This document shows positions 1 to 11,555 of a stretch of 64,000 nt of DNA, piece after piece. How positions within the stretch are numbered: position 1 is the first letter of the stretch; every line of letters begins with the position of its first letter. The DNA comes from Fomitopsis serialis (taxonomy: Eukaryota > Basidiomycota > Agaricomycetes > Polyporales > Fomitopsidaceae), in assembly GCF_022376445.1 (NCBI RefSeq), contig NW_025954965.1:868001-932000 (forward strand), in the 5' to 3' direction. The notes under the pieces are model-generated. The model did no database searches. It was not told the DNA's origin and saw only the letters and a list, made by a program, of their open reading frames with translations. The translations under genes and the position numbers were made by a program.

Positions 1-218
1 GTAGCATCAGTCTTATCACATACACGCAGTGCGCTGCTCGTTTCATAGTAGATTCAGATACCTCTCATGCAATATGCAATGTTATGCACCAGGTTAATAC
101 CGCTATATACCACGTCCTATGGCTACAAAATGAATGGCTCCACGCTCCAACAAGAAATGAACATGAACTGCGCATGGAGCAGATGCGCAGGTGCATGGAT
201 GGAAGTGATGTACATAAC

Positions 219-937
219 TTACACCGCGGCAACATCGGCATCTTGCCCAACAGTCGACAAACACTGCTCCAGGACCTCCAACAACGCGGGGTTCTCCAGG
301 CGGCCGCGACACGCTCCTTGTCATTGAGCTGCTTGTTCACTGGCCCTTATATTAGACGCAATACTTGAAGAGGCAAGATAACTCACAAGCATGCTCGCTT
401 TGATGAGACCCAGGTTTCACGCGTATGTCCACCTTGTATCGGTGAGGCAGGCTCCGGAGCAACCGTACGCGGATGGAAAGACCTACGATGACCACGGGTG
501 TCAGATCTAGATACGATCGTATCAGAGACAGTGTGACTCACCGATGAAGGTGCTCATTCCGCAGTGAGGCACCGTCGGAGTGAACTCGACGGTGAGTCTG
601 TCTGGATTCCGCGCATCGAACATGATCTGAGGGGCTGAGACGACCGCCAGCTGCTCGAGAGACATGTTTCGGTGCTCGGGATCGGATATGGAGCGTATGA
701 GCTCTGAAACAAAGAACGTCAGACATCGCAGAAGACTGCGACGTGAGGGATGTGTGACTCACCGAAAATCTCATCCTGATCTATTGCCTCGGTCTCATTC
801 GAGTCATCCAACTCTTCGTCTCGGTGCTCGCCATCATCGAGCCAGAGGGAGTTCAGTCTGACACCAGGAGGGAGAGACCGAGCGGATTTAGTTGTGGCAA
901 ATACTGTGGGATTTGGGTTGAAGACCTCGCCGGACAT
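219..937 (-). CDS. cia2: Cia2/FAM96 (MIP18 family) cytosolic Fe-S assembly protein
   Basis: Cia2 is part of the cytosolic iron-sulfur targeting complex, which hands Fe-S clusters to client apoproteins. The protein starts [12 protein letters not shown] at 937 (an upstream in-frame Met at 982 is possible). It has an acidic stretch (about residues 35-57), then [19 protein letters not shown] and [18 protein letters not shown]. That PHC segment holds the family's conserved reactive Cys. It continues with [18 protein letters not shown] and [14 protein letters not shown]. Three introns are visible, with GTGAGT donors. After VAAA the frame must shift by one base (near 299-303, in a C run on the coding strand) to recover the conserved tail [14 protein letters not shown] and its TAA at 219-221. 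Without the shift an unrelated tail runs to base 65. The family match is very clear. The shift is probably an assembly deletion, because the downstream frame is fully preserved. Confidence 0.9.
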
Positions 938-982
938 GGTTGTTTTGGTCAGAGTGGGATTCGTAAGACAGTCGTAAGACAT

Positions 983-1260
983 GACGGGTCGGTACGATCT
1001 CGATCTCGATCGCCGACCACGTGTTTAGCATTACCACCAGATCTCATCGGCTTTCGGCGTTGGGACGATGAACCTGGACAGTGGTCGCCTGATGGCCGCT
1101 CGGATTACTGTCGTCAGTCACTCTGCGGTCACTGTACACTCAGGACTGCCGCTATAGAACAAGCAACGCATTCTCCACATTGTTAAACCGGCAATAGCAA
1201 GCGTAGCTACTTAGCTATTTGTGAGGGTTCGTGAGTAGTAGAAATACAAACTCGAGCCGA
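983..1260. other. Intergenic: cia2 promoter side and 3' flank of the GH88-like gene
   Basis: About 280 bases between two genes that both read leftward. It should hold the terminator of the hydrolase gene and the promoter of cia2. No clear TATA box or other recognisable motif was found. Confidence 0.5.
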
Positions 1261-2945
1261 CTAGCACGCCGTGATGTTCATATTCAGAAGCTCATTTCCA
1301 GCCTTCACAAAGTAATAGTCGCCTAGAGATGACGCATAAGGCGTAGCATTAGGCATGATGCAACGTAAAACGCACCATACACAATGCCAGTGAGGTTGTT
1401 GTGCTCGGGATTGTTCACCGTGCCATTCGCGAGCAAACTCTGCCACGACGGACGCCACGCAAGTTCGATGTTAGCTCGCAAAAGCTATTGAACCACTTCT
1501 CAGGGGTACACAGTGACTACGACCAGCATAAATACGTACCTCTACCGCAGCCTCGATGTAGTAACTGTATCCCGTTGTGTTCGACGGAATCAGCGACGCC
1601 TCTTGTTGAGCGAGCAGTATCAGACCATTGGCGGCGACCATAGCTGCTGAGGAATCTGCGGGTCTGGGTGGCGTCAGAGGGGCATTGAAATCCCTTTCAA
1701 AATTCAGTCACGGGGTCCCATCCTCAGCAACACAGTGTCTCACCATGGTACCACGCCATCGTCAGGTAGATGTGCGAGGAAATAAGACGCCATGTGCCGC
1801 GATGTCTCCAAGTAATCGAAAATGTGGGTATGCATGTACACTGTAGGGGCATCAATCGCGCTATGCATAAAATCACGCTATACGTACTGTTCGCAAAGCC
1901 ATATATCCCCCAGGCTTGACCTCGGCTCCACGTGCTATGAGACACTTAGAAATCATGCACGGCGAATGAACCAGCAACAAATATTTTTCACCTCGAATTC
2001 GAATATCCTTGAGCTGTAAAGCGAGCAATGACGTCGCCACTTGTAGCGTTGTACTCGACAACGTGGAAGGAAGAACCTGTACAACTCTTAGCCACGACCG
2101 AGAAGGTTTCAAGTGGTAGTCTTTACCGTCTGGACGGACATGGTGTTGCATTGTTTTATTCGCATGCGAAATGGCCATGTCAACGAAAGTCCGGTTGCCT
2201 GTCAGAGCCTCAGACACAAAGAAGAGCTACGAAGGCTGTTAGTTCCTAAAATTGTCGGAGTTGGTTCATCTCTCACTTCGAGATTCATCATGTTGTCCAT
2301 AATAACCTTCGGTGAGAATTGGATGTAAGTTCACTGCACCAACAATAGTTTAAGCACACATACTTCGAAGTCAACGGGGTTCGGCGTGTCCCAGCTTCTC
2401 GTACACCCAACAGTCGGATTAAACCGTGCAGCCAGATCGGCTGCAAACTGATTGACAGCAGTAATGGCCGTCTGGTTACCTGGGTCTCTACCGCCTCATA
2501 AGTCTATGAGCCGTACAGCCACAGAAAGCAATACTACTCACACCTCCAACTCGGCAATGAACGGATAGCTGACAAAACCGACATCGTGCTGCAACGTGTT
2601 ATTGGTCTCGAGAGGAATTTCTGCTGAACCCCATTGACGACCCAAGGTCAACCATTCCGAAACGTTGTCCGCTTCCCAGTGACAGTACTTCGCGCGCTCA
2701 TACATAGCGTAGAGAGTAGCAGGGAAGAACCCTGTGGTCCAAGTGTCAGGGCTGAAGTAAAGCCATTCTCCAACCGTACGGTCCGTGTATTGAGGATATT
2801 GCATCGGATTCGGGGGCACGAGAGCAGTGGTCCGTATCTTCTCGGCTACTAGAGCTGAGTAAAGCTCTGCAGGTGGGCTCGAGAAGGAGCCGGCAACGAC
2901 AGAGGCACCGAAAAGTACGAATCCGAGAACTCCGAAGATGGACAT
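1261..2945 (-). CDS. Secreted GH88-like six-hairpin glycosidase
   Basis: GH88 enzymes (unsaturated glucuronyl/uronyl hydrolases) hydrolyse the unsaturated uronic-acid end left by polysaccharide lyases. The start at 2945 gives a signal peptide (MSIFGVLGFVLFGASVVAGS), so secretion is likely. Motifs in order: DTWTTGFFPATLYAMYERA, HDVGFVSYPF, VGCTRSWDTPNPVDF, VIMDNMMNLE, ALTGNRTFVDMAISHANKTM, STWSRGQAWGIYGFAN, DFNAPLTPPRPADSSAA, and a C-terminus YFVKAGNELLNMNITAC. From family knowledge, the Asp in HDVGF and in IMDNMMNL match the two conserved acidic residues. About eight short introns are needed and all have workable GT-AG ends, so the gene looks intact. The exact substrate cannot be read from sequence. 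Confidence 0.88.
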
Positions 2946-2997
2946 TTTGGCGTGAAGATGATGGACGAGGGCGCGTATGGGCCATCGGTAGACTGAC

Positions 2998-3009
2998 GGT
3001 TATATATGA
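2998..3009 (-). promoter_or_regulatory. TATA-like element of the GH88-like gene
   Basis: The minus strand reads TATATAACC about 55-60 bases upstream of the start codon at 2945, a normal place for a core promoter in a basidiomycete gene. Nothing else in the 2946-3613 intergenic space was recognised. This space also serves the divergent vps1 gene. Confidence 0.5.
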
Positions 3010-3613
3010 ACTCCATGCACCGGCCCGTAAGTCTTTCGCACTGGACCCAGGTTGGCTACTGAAGCTGGAGTCCAGCGTGCTCTCGACCGCGTGACCATCG
3101 GTCTTGGGAGTCGGACCGCAGACAGTGAGACTCGGCAGAGGCAAGAAACCATCTACCGTCGCGCACGCAGCGCCCACCTGTCGACTGTATTCAGGATGCA
3201 TGAACTTCACGAGACAGGACAGCGCTGACCAAGCGGACGCTGCAGAGGCAATGTCCGGTCGTTGACTTCGAGAAAAGGGCGTCCGTCATGTTTATGCGAC
3301 GGGGAGTGCAACCCAAGCACCACGCCAATTTAATACGCGATACGAGCGGCCTTCAGGGAGTTATACGCCGCGACTTAGAGAGTCATCGAGCAAACCCTTG
3401 GCAAGCTGCAGAGGGTGATGGGCAAGTAATGGGATCAGAGAAAGACTGAGCCGCAGCGTGCGCAGAGGCGCAGAGTCGCGACGCGCGTCCGGCGGAGTTT
3501 CACTGGGCCACACGCATCCTGCCCTGTGCAGTACAGCCAGCTACGCTTTGCACGCAGTCTCCTCCTCTCATCTCTTTCTCCCGCCTCTTCCCGTCCCTCT
3601 ATTCCTCTACACC

Positions 3614-6291
3614 ATGGGTACTAACACGATTGGCTCGGAGATTGTCAACGTCATCAACAAGCTCCAGGATGTCTTCAGTGCTGTCGGCTCTTCGGCGTCT
3701 CAGATAGACCTCCCGCAGATATGTGTACTCGGAAGTCAGAGCAGTGGCAAAAGTAGTGTGCTCGAGGTATGTCTTACCGTCAGCGACGCTCAATGTTATG
3801 ACGGTGATCGTCTCTACAGAATTTGGTTGGGAGAGACTTCTTGCCACGGGGCACGGGTATCGTGACGCGACGACCATTAGTGCGTGTTCTGTCCCTCGAG
3901 AGACGCTACTTCTGACTGGCGACAGGTTCTCCAACTCGTCAACCGACCACCTACTGGGCAAGCAAACGGAGCCGGTATGCTCGGTGTTTGGACATATGGT
4001 ACCCAGCCGAGAGCTGACCTCGCGTTGATGTAGCCAAAATCACAAGTGATGACCCTAATGCCAACCCCGATGAGTGGGGCGAGTTCTTACACCTCCCGGG
4101 GGAGAAGTTCTATGACTTCAACAAGATTCGGGTGGAGATTGTTCGCGACACAGAGGCGAAGACAGGCAAGAATGCCGGTATTTCACCACTGCCTATCAAC
4201 TTGCGGATATACTCGCCGAATGTCCTCACGTTGACACTCGTCGATCTTCCTGGGTTGACGAAGGTCCCCGTAGGCGACCAACCACGAGACATTGAGAAGC
4301 AGATTCGAGACATGCTGCTCAAGTTCATTTCGAAGCCTGCATGTATCATTCTTGCCGTCACGGCTGCGAACACGGATTTGGCCAACTCAGATGGTCTCAA
4401 GCTTGCGAGAGAGGTAGATCCAGAAGGACAACGGACAATCGGTGTGTTGACGAAGGTTGACCTGATGTAAGTGCAATGAATCTCTCGCATAGCACGATCT
4501 AACAGCGCGTAAAGGGACGCCGGAACGGACGTCGTGGACATTCTTGCTGGGCGCATTATTCCTCTCCGACTGGGCTACGTGCCCGTCGTGAACCGTGGCC
4601 AGCGTGATATCGACTCCAATAAGCTTATCAGCGCTGCTCTGGAGCACGAACGGCAGTACTTCGAGAATCATCCTTCGTACAAGGGGAAGGCACAGTACTG
4701 CGGCACGCCCTTCTTGGCCCGGAAACTCAATGTTGTACGTGTCTACGTCGTGTTTCACGTCTCAAAACTGCTGCTCATGTGCCTGGTTAGATCCTCATGG
4801 CACACATTCGCGCTACGCTGCCAGACATCAAGGCACGCATCACTCAACAACTGCAGAAGTACAACGCTGAGCTGCTGAGCTTGGGTGGCGCTCTTGGTGA
4901 AGGAAGCTCGGCCAACATCGTGCTTTCTGTGATCACCGACTTCTGTGCCGACTTCCGGACGGTGATCGACGGTAACACGAACGACATCTCTTTGAACGAA
5001 CTGTCGGGTGGTGCTCGTATCAGCTTCGTTTTCCACGAATTGTTCAACAATGGCATCAAGACCATTGACCCATTCGACCAGGTCAAAGATGGTGACATCC
5101 GGACCATCTTGTACAACTCCTCCGTGAGTACAATGCTTATGCCGTCTCCGAACAGCTTTCTCATGTCCATTCGTAGGGTTCAACGCCCGCTGTCTTCGTT
5201 GGGACACAAGCCTTCGAGGTCATTGTGAAGCAACAGATTAAGAGACTGGAGGACCCCAGTCTGAAGTGCTGTCAGCTCGTCTACGACGAGCTCATCCGTA
5301 TCTTGGGTCAGGTCCTGCAAAAGATTGTAAGTCGACGTCCTTCAATTATTGATGGCCTCTATGACGCAATGCGGTGTTATAGCAAGCATTCAGGCGGTTC
5401 CCCGCCTTGCGAGATCGCTTCAACTCCGTTGTCGTCAACTTCTTCAAGACTTCTATGAACCCTACTACCAAGCTCGTAACAGATATGGTTGCGTAAGTTG
5501 TTCTGCTGCGATGTTCCGTGGCGTCATCCGATATTTCTCCGTCAGTATGCAAGCGTGCTACGTCAACACGACACATCCCGACTTCATCAACGGCCATAGG
5601 GCTATGGCGATCGTGCAAGAGCGATTGGCCGCGAAACAGCCACCACCGCCCACTGCTGACCCGAAAGGCGGAAAGCTTGCCCCTGGTCAGATCAACAACA
5701 ACAAAGATCTTGACGTGGAGGTGAAGCAGGACAACAGCTTCTTCGCCTCGTTCTTCTCGGCCGGCAAGAATGCGCCGAAGAAGAAAGGTGTCGCGGTGAT
5801 GGACGCGGTGGGTCCAGGATCACGCTCCTTCCAGTGTACCCAACTGATCAATGTGTAACAGCCACCATCCGTCATCCGTCCTCAGGCTGCCTTGAACGAG
5901 CGGGAGACGATGGAGACGGAGGTCATCAGTAGGTGGCCCTTGCATGTTTGATGATCAGTCCTGCTCATCGGTCACGCGACAGAACTGCTCATCCACTCGT
6001 ACTTCAACATCGTCAAGCGGGAGATGATTGACATGGTCCCGAAGGCCATCACACTGACGCTCGTCAACCACTCGAAGGAGAACCTGCAGCGGGAGCTTCT
6101 TCAAGAGCTGTACAAGCCCGAGGTGCTCGATGACCTGCTCAAGGAGTCCGAATACGTTGTCAGCCGCAGGAAGGAGTGCGTCTCAATGGTGCAGGCACTC
6201 AACAAGGCCGAAGAGTGAGTGGTTCGCCTGTACCGTGCTCTGAGAAACTGACTGACCCGACCGGCTATGCAGGATCGTTGCTGGTGTTTGA
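3614..6291 (+). CDS. vps1: Dynamin-family GTPase Vps1
   Basis: Vps1 is a dynamin-related GTPase that acts in vacuolar protein sorting, endosome traffic and peroxisome division. The protein begins [21 protein letters not shown]1 P-loop GSQSSGKSS and G2 [11 protein letters not shown] are followed by the Vps1-typical [11 protein letters not shown]3 [16 protein letters not shown] and G4 LTKVDLMDAGTD. The middle region has [19 protein letters not shown] sequence (here [15 protein letters not shown]) and [11 protein letters not shown] variable insert holds [17 protein letters not shown], and the GED begins [24 protein letters not shown]. It ends EIVAGV-stop, like yeast Vps1. About eleven short introns are needed, including a last one that splits the Glu codon before IVAGV. 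All joins keep frame, so the gene looks intact. The insert and EWGEFLH point to Vps1 rather than the mitochondrial Dnm1. Confidence 0.95.
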
Positions 6292-6659
6292 TCTTCCTCG
6301 AGGCCTTGACACTTGTTCTGCTCTTTCAATCGTCTTGTCGAATGGTTGTCGTCGCACATGCGTACTATAGTAATACCCGGTGTACATGGATGCTGGTGCC
6401 GTAGATTTTATTCCTCGTCGCTCACGGCGAGATCTTGTACATTCCCTCACTGGTGTTTGGTCTATTCAATGTTGAGCTTGTAACCCAAGGACAACCCCAG
6501 GATGTTCGACGTTGGGCGTCTTTCAGACCAGCCGCATTACACAACACGGAGAATGTATTATAGCAACAACAATTCTTGACGTACAACATTCCATTTCCTT
6601 CTGCCCGGTTCGCGATCCTCAGTTAGATATGCCACACCCTGTTGTGCCCTGAGCGAGAA
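6292..6659. other. Intergenic between convergent vps1 and NTF2
   Basis: Shared 3' flank of two convergent genes. No ORF with family similarity and no structured element was recognised. Confidence 0.5.
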
Positions 6660-7288
6660 TCATGCGCCGTAGTTGAGGCGGAAAATGTCGTTGAAGCTAA
6701 GGAGCCATGAGCTTGTGTACTATGAGTCAACTTGGCGCCGCACTCACACATAGAAGCTCCCGCCCTCGGGGACGAGCTGGAAGACCTGGCTGAACTGCAG
6801 GGGGTGCTGGTTGTCATCCACCTATAGCACAGATACTGTGAGCTCAGAGGGAATATCAGGGGGTTGTATGACGCACAAGCAAGAGGCCGGTCACGCTGAC
6901 AATCATGTTCGACATCGTTGGGTCAGACGGCTGCGCATCCAGCGTCGTGACCTTGTGCTGCACCTTGTCGAAAGGGAGCGCCTAGCAGTGGGTCAAGGTT
7001 TGGGTCAGTACACGCGAACACATGTCGGAGACGACCTCGCCTACCGTCAGCTTCTCGGAGATGTTAGCAGCTCCCAGGACCTGGTTGCCCTCCCACGACA
7101 ACATCGAGTTCTGACGCTGCACCGATGTTGAAGAGGCGTTGATCAGGACCACTCGCTGGCAGGGATCGCGTCAATCAACGCGAAGGCGGACGACGCACGT
7201 AGAGGCCCTGGAGGTCGGCACGGTTCGTGTCGAAGGTGGTGTAGTAGAAATCGGTGAACTGCTTGGCGACGGTGTTGATGTCGGTCAT
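6660..7288 (-). CDS. ntf2: Nuclear transport factor 2
   Basis: NTF2 carries Ran-GDP into the nucleus through FG-nucleoporins. The start at 7288 gives [20 protein letters not shown], the normal NTF2 N-terminus. It is followed by [81 protein letters not shown] and [15 protein letters not shown]. Total length is about 125 residues, as expected for the family. Four introns with GT-AG ends are needed and all joins keep frame. The 283-base gap to the next gene at 7572 is a divergent promoter. Confidence 0.95.
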
Positions 7289-7571
7289 CGCGGGAGACTA
7301 TGCTACAGAGAGACAGGGGCGGAAGGAGGACGGAGGCCGTGGAGGACGCGGGGGAGGTGCGGAGGACTGGTCGAGGAGGCAGAGATCGCAAAAAGATCGG
7401 CGCGCGGACGAGCACGCGTCGCGTCCCACGAGGGCGCGTTGATAGATGCTCCCACAGTAAGTGGGGTTGTAATGAGAGTAAGCAGGGGAATGAAGGGGGT
7501 ATAAGAGAGCGAAGGTATTGGCGGGATAGATTACGACTGAAGGCCCTATTCTGGCGACGATCGAGAGAAGG
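7289..7571. promoter_or_regulatory. Divergent promoter between NTF2 and a conserved unknown gene
   Basis: A short purine-rich stretch on the plus strand (GGAGGACGGAGG-like) separates two outward-facing starts at 7288 and 7572. On the NTF2 sense strand it reads as a pyrimidine tract, typical of fungal housekeeping promoters. No TATA box is obvious. Confidence 0.45.
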
Positions 7572-9089
7572 ATGTCGGCCTTCAACTACACTCCAGGCAT
7601 GCCCATGGCCGCTCCTCTTCCTCCCATGATCCCCGCAGACTCAATGGCGACCCGCCCGGGCGTGCGCCGCAAGTCGTCGGCGCAGAATCTCCTGTCCTCC
7701 TTCAAGAACAGAGATCCGTCTGCGCAGATCGGCAGCGTCTCCTCGGCGACTGGCCAGCAGTTCGCGTCTGCTTCGACTCCTACCGCTCCCACCATGCCCC
7801 TGCCCCGCGACTGGGACGTGCAGTCTGGCCAGTCTGACCCCTCCGTCGCGTCCTCGGGTGCCTCTGCGGCGACGAATGGCTCGTTGGCACAAGGCACGTC
7901 AGTTGAGATGTTGAGGGAGCTGGTGAAGAAGCGAATCATCACGCTGACCTATCTGCGCAATGTACACGAAGGGTACGTCAAACCATTCCTCCTCCCCTGG
8001 AGTGAACCGAGCAAGTGTACCCAGGCGTACACATTGGTTCCATACCATCGTCATCACAAAAGGAGACCTCGAGAGGATATTCTCAAACGCTGCCATGAAG
8101 AACCGGTATGTGTTTGTGCGCTGCATGACTATTTGCGTGATCTTCAATGAGCCTGCAGAACATATCGATTTGCCATGCTCGGGATGGCTCTTGCCCATTT
8201 GTTTGATATCAAGGACCCAGCCGACCTTCTCCGCGGTTTCTCAAACGTCCTCAACGAGTACGAGACTCTCAAGGACGTCCCGAGGGACAAGGACGAGAAT
8301 GACCGACCACGTATGGTGCGTGCCCAGGTCCCTATATCTCTATGCCTTTCCAGCTCATGTGTACTATTCGCCAGCGTCTGTTCAGGACAAGACCGAATAA
8401 AAGACAGCCTGGCGCTACCGACTACGCATTATCCTATGCAGACGCGTCCGATGCACCTTACCTTACAATGCCCCACGTCGTGCGTGCAATTCAACTATTG
8501 TTTGAGCTTCTCGTGACCATCTGCGCACACGGTTTCAGCCCTTCGCGCCCGACTACCACCAAACGCTGCTCTCCTTGCTCGACGTGCTGTCCGAGGTTTA
8601 CAACAAAATATCGAAGATCCTCGGGCCTTCACCATTTCCAAATTCTGGCCACCACATGATGGGGCCTCTAGGATTGCTTTCGCCCCACCCGGGCGTCTCA
8701 TATCTGTTCGCGGGCACGGAGGCAGCGGCGACACACGAGGGGGAGGCGAGTTTGTGGGGCATCGCGCATGCGTCAGGGTCGGGCACTCCGGCTGCGCTAG
8801 GTGCGGGCGGAGGGAACGTAATGTACGGGGGCGCGCTAGGAAGCCCACCGCCCAGCTGGAATACTGGCCTGGGTGATACGGTCAAGCAGATTGACAACAA
8901 GTTGAAGGTGAGTCCGACGCTTGTTCCTACACTATCAAGACGTGACGTTGCCGACAGAAAATCATTGCAACACTGCTCAAAGAGCTCGATGATTTCGCAC
9001 GAGCTAACATCAAGGACGAACTGGCATCATTAGACCCGCTCTTGCGGAACGTCGCGGTACCACAGGAACCTCAGTACGACTTCGACTGA
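7572..9089 (+). CDS. Conserved protein of unknown function
   Basis: A clean multi-exon gene. The start at 7572 gives MSAFNYTPGMPMAAPLPPMI and a low-complexity Ser/Ala/Pro region to about residue 115. An ordered part follows: SVEMLRELVKKRIITLTYLRNVHEG, then RTHWFHTIVITKGDLERIF, YRFAMLGMALAHLFDIKDPAD, TLLSLLDVLSEVYNKISKILG, a Gly-rich loop, and a helical C-terminus KIIATLLKELDDFARANIKD ending PQYDFD-stop. Five introns are visible; the third uses the acceptor before CGTCTG near 8374, which keeps frame. Conserved-looking helices flank disordered segments, and no catalytic motif was seen. I do not recognise a named family. It shares a divergent promoter with NTF2. Confidence 0.8.
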
Positions 9090-9890
9090 GCGATGGACGG
9101 ACGCGCTCGGTGGGGACATTGCGACACATTGCGACATGGCCGATATCTTTATGTCTGTATCTATATACCGTGTACCATAGTAGCTCTAATTTGTGTAATA
9201 TTCTGTGCAGCGATCTTGCTTGGGGCCTTGGGAACTTCGATTGCGACCGTCTCGACCCGCTGCCATCGTTACGCCAGCATGCCGTTGTTCCATCGGATTC
9301 GGCGGCTGCCAATTGCGAGACAGACAGACAAGGCACACCGACAGTGGTCAAGGCACTTGGACGACAGCACACAGAACAAGTCTGCCTGGTCGAGCGGCGT
9401 GCGCTGCGTGGTCCTCCATCAGCACGTAAAAATTGCTAGAAGCCGAATCCTGGGAGACCAGCGCCTCGCCGACGAATGCTGGTCGAGTCATAAAGCACAC
9501 ACAGCGACGAGAGGGGGAGAACAGCGAAGCAGTATAGCAGCAGAGCGCAGCGAGCTTGGACCGTAACCAGAGCGGTGCGCGGGAGGCAGTAGAACGATGT
9601 CGAGGAGTCGTCGAACAACGAGGAGCGATCTGAGAACGATCTATCAAGCAGTGGCACGGGCGCTCTTTCGGACAAAGATCTGCCGTATTTGGTAGTGTTT
9701 GATTACAAATCTGAGAGAAGTTTTGAGCGGAGTTTCAGACCCTCCAGGTATATAAGGCCGGGCTCTCGCGGGCAACCACCCCCTCCCCAATCCCGTGCTA
9801 CCGAGTATATTCCCACGCCCGCGCTTTTGCGTCTTCAGCAATTAACTTTGTTGGACACACCCTCTCGGTCGTCGTGCAATCTACCTCATC
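9090..9890. other. Intergenic and TBP upstream region
   Basis: Eight hundred bases with only short unsupported ORFs on both strands. Its right end holds the TBP core promoter. Nothing else was recognised. Confidence 0.5.
9749..9755 (+). promoter_or_regulatory. TATA box of the TBP gene
   Basis: TATATAA lies about 142 bases upstream of the ATG at 9891, in an otherwise GC-rich promoter. A TATA element in front of the TATA-binding protein gene itself is compatible with self-regulation, but that is inference. Confidence 0.6.
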
Positions 9891-11039
9891 ATGTCTAACA
9901 ACTTCGCTGCTCTGCCGTCGCGCCAAGTGACGTTCTCCAGACCAGCAAATGTCGCACAGCAGCCCTACCAGCAGATTCAGCAGCAGCAAGCTGCGAACTC
10001 TGGCCTTGCGTTGCCATACTCGTCGAACCCCTACCTACCAGGACCCTCTAGTCAGAACAGCCTGGCACTTCCAAACGCTGCGCCCACCGTATCTCCGTAC
10101 CAAACACAACAGCAGCAACCGTCGTCTTCATACCCACAGAGTCAGACACAGGCCCAATCCCAGCCTCAGTCGAGCTCGTCATCTCAGACGGCAGTCGCTA
10201 CCCAGCCAGCCCCTCTCGCTGGTCCTTCGACGCCGGGCCCAGTGCTGTCCCTGCCACTCCAGCGCCACTCACGCTCGAGCAGCAGCATATCACCGCGGTC
10301 GAAGGCATCGTCCCGACATTGCAGAACATCGTCGCGACGGTCAACCTGGACTGCCGGTTGGATCTGAAGACGATTGCACTGCACGCGCGCAATGCAGAGT
10401 ACAACCCCAAGGTTTGTAATGCACTTTCTGATGTGTGAATGTCGGACTTCCCTCCGCATTCCACCTTTGTAGCGTTTCGCGGCGGTCATCATGCGTATTC
10501 GTGACCCGAAGACGACCGCGCTCATCTTCGCGTCCGGCAAGATGGTCGTCACCGGAGCAAAGAGCGAGGACGACTCGCGGCTCGCGTCGCGCAAGTACGC
10601 GCGGATCGTCCAGAAGCTTGGCTTCGACGCCAAGTTCTCAGAGTTCAAGATCCAGAACATCGTCGGTAGCTGTGACGTGAAGTTCCCCATCGTCTGGAGG
10701 GTCTCGCGTACAGCCACGGACAGTTCAGCAGCTATGAGCCAGAAGTGAGTGGCGTCATCGATTATTGTGTATGTACGAGTGGCTCATGAACATTCGGTGG
10801 TAGTTGTTCCCGGTCTCATCTATCGTATGATCAAGCCCAAGGTGGTCTTGCTCATATTCGTCTCGGGCAAGATCGTCCTCACGGGTGCAAAGGTAATCTT
10901 GACTTGCTCATGGACATGACTCCGTCGTATACAGAGCTGCGCTGACCAATCTCGTTCGTCGGCCTACTCAGGTCCGAGAAGAGATTACACCGCATTCAAC
11001 ACGATATATACCGTGTTGTGCGAGTTCCGGAAACCATAA
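9891..11039 (+). CDS. spt15: TATA-binding protein (TBP), four frame breaks
   Basis: TBP binds the TATA box and nucleates TFIID, and also serves Pol I and Pol III. The Gln/Ser/Pro-rich N-terminus (about 115 residues, [20 protein letters not shown]) precedes the saddle core: [96 protein letters not shown] and the terminal LCEFRKP. The core is collinear with the very conserved family only if one base is missing at each of four places. These are near 10240 (after GGGCCC), 10691 (before GTCTGG), 10813 (CCCGG) and 10986 (GATTAC). Three introns are placed. The natural stop is TAA at 11037. TBP is essential, so four separate losses in short runs look like sequence error rather than decay. Confidence 0.9.
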
Positions 11040-11555
11040 GCTTCCCTCGCACAAGACCATCCCGCACTGCCGCGTCCGGCTCCGACCGCGCTACTTGCAT
11101 CCATTGGTGGAGCGGTGGGAGAGGGATATTGGCATCCGGTTCTTCGGGGGCGGATGGCTAGAGACCGACAAAATTATGGACCTTCTACTCTATGAAGCCG
11201 ACATTCTTCGCCCACTCCCTTACATGCCATAGTATAAATCCGATAGTAGGTAGCGCATATATGTTTATTTTGTCTCGTAGGTTCTGTAGCATTGTATCAA
11301 TTACACGCAAGCATTGATTCGGGTTATGTGTTTTACTTGGCGTCCGTCGCGTTTGGTGTGGTCTCCCGTGCGATCGCAAGGTTCGGTGAGTGGTGATCGA
11401 GGGAGATCTGGTGAGATCGACTTCGTCCAGTCGCCCGAGGAGTCATCTTCTGAGCAACCTCAGCCCGACCACGGATATCGACCTCGTTCTTCATACTTAC
11501 CACCATAACACACCATCCCTTTTGATAAAAGTACGACGATACGTCAGCAACGAAC
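11040..11555. other. Intergenic between TBP and TrpRS
   Basis: Three-prime flank of TBP and promoter of the TrpRS gene. Only short ORFs without similarity are present. No TATA box was seen close to the ATG at 11556. Confidence 0.5.

Noticed and set aside
9891..11039. TBP as a pseudogene
   Set aside because: Four frame breaks would normally suggest decay. Between them the amino-acid sequence is perfectly conserved, with intact splice sites and TATA box, and the same kind of break occurs in other essential genes.
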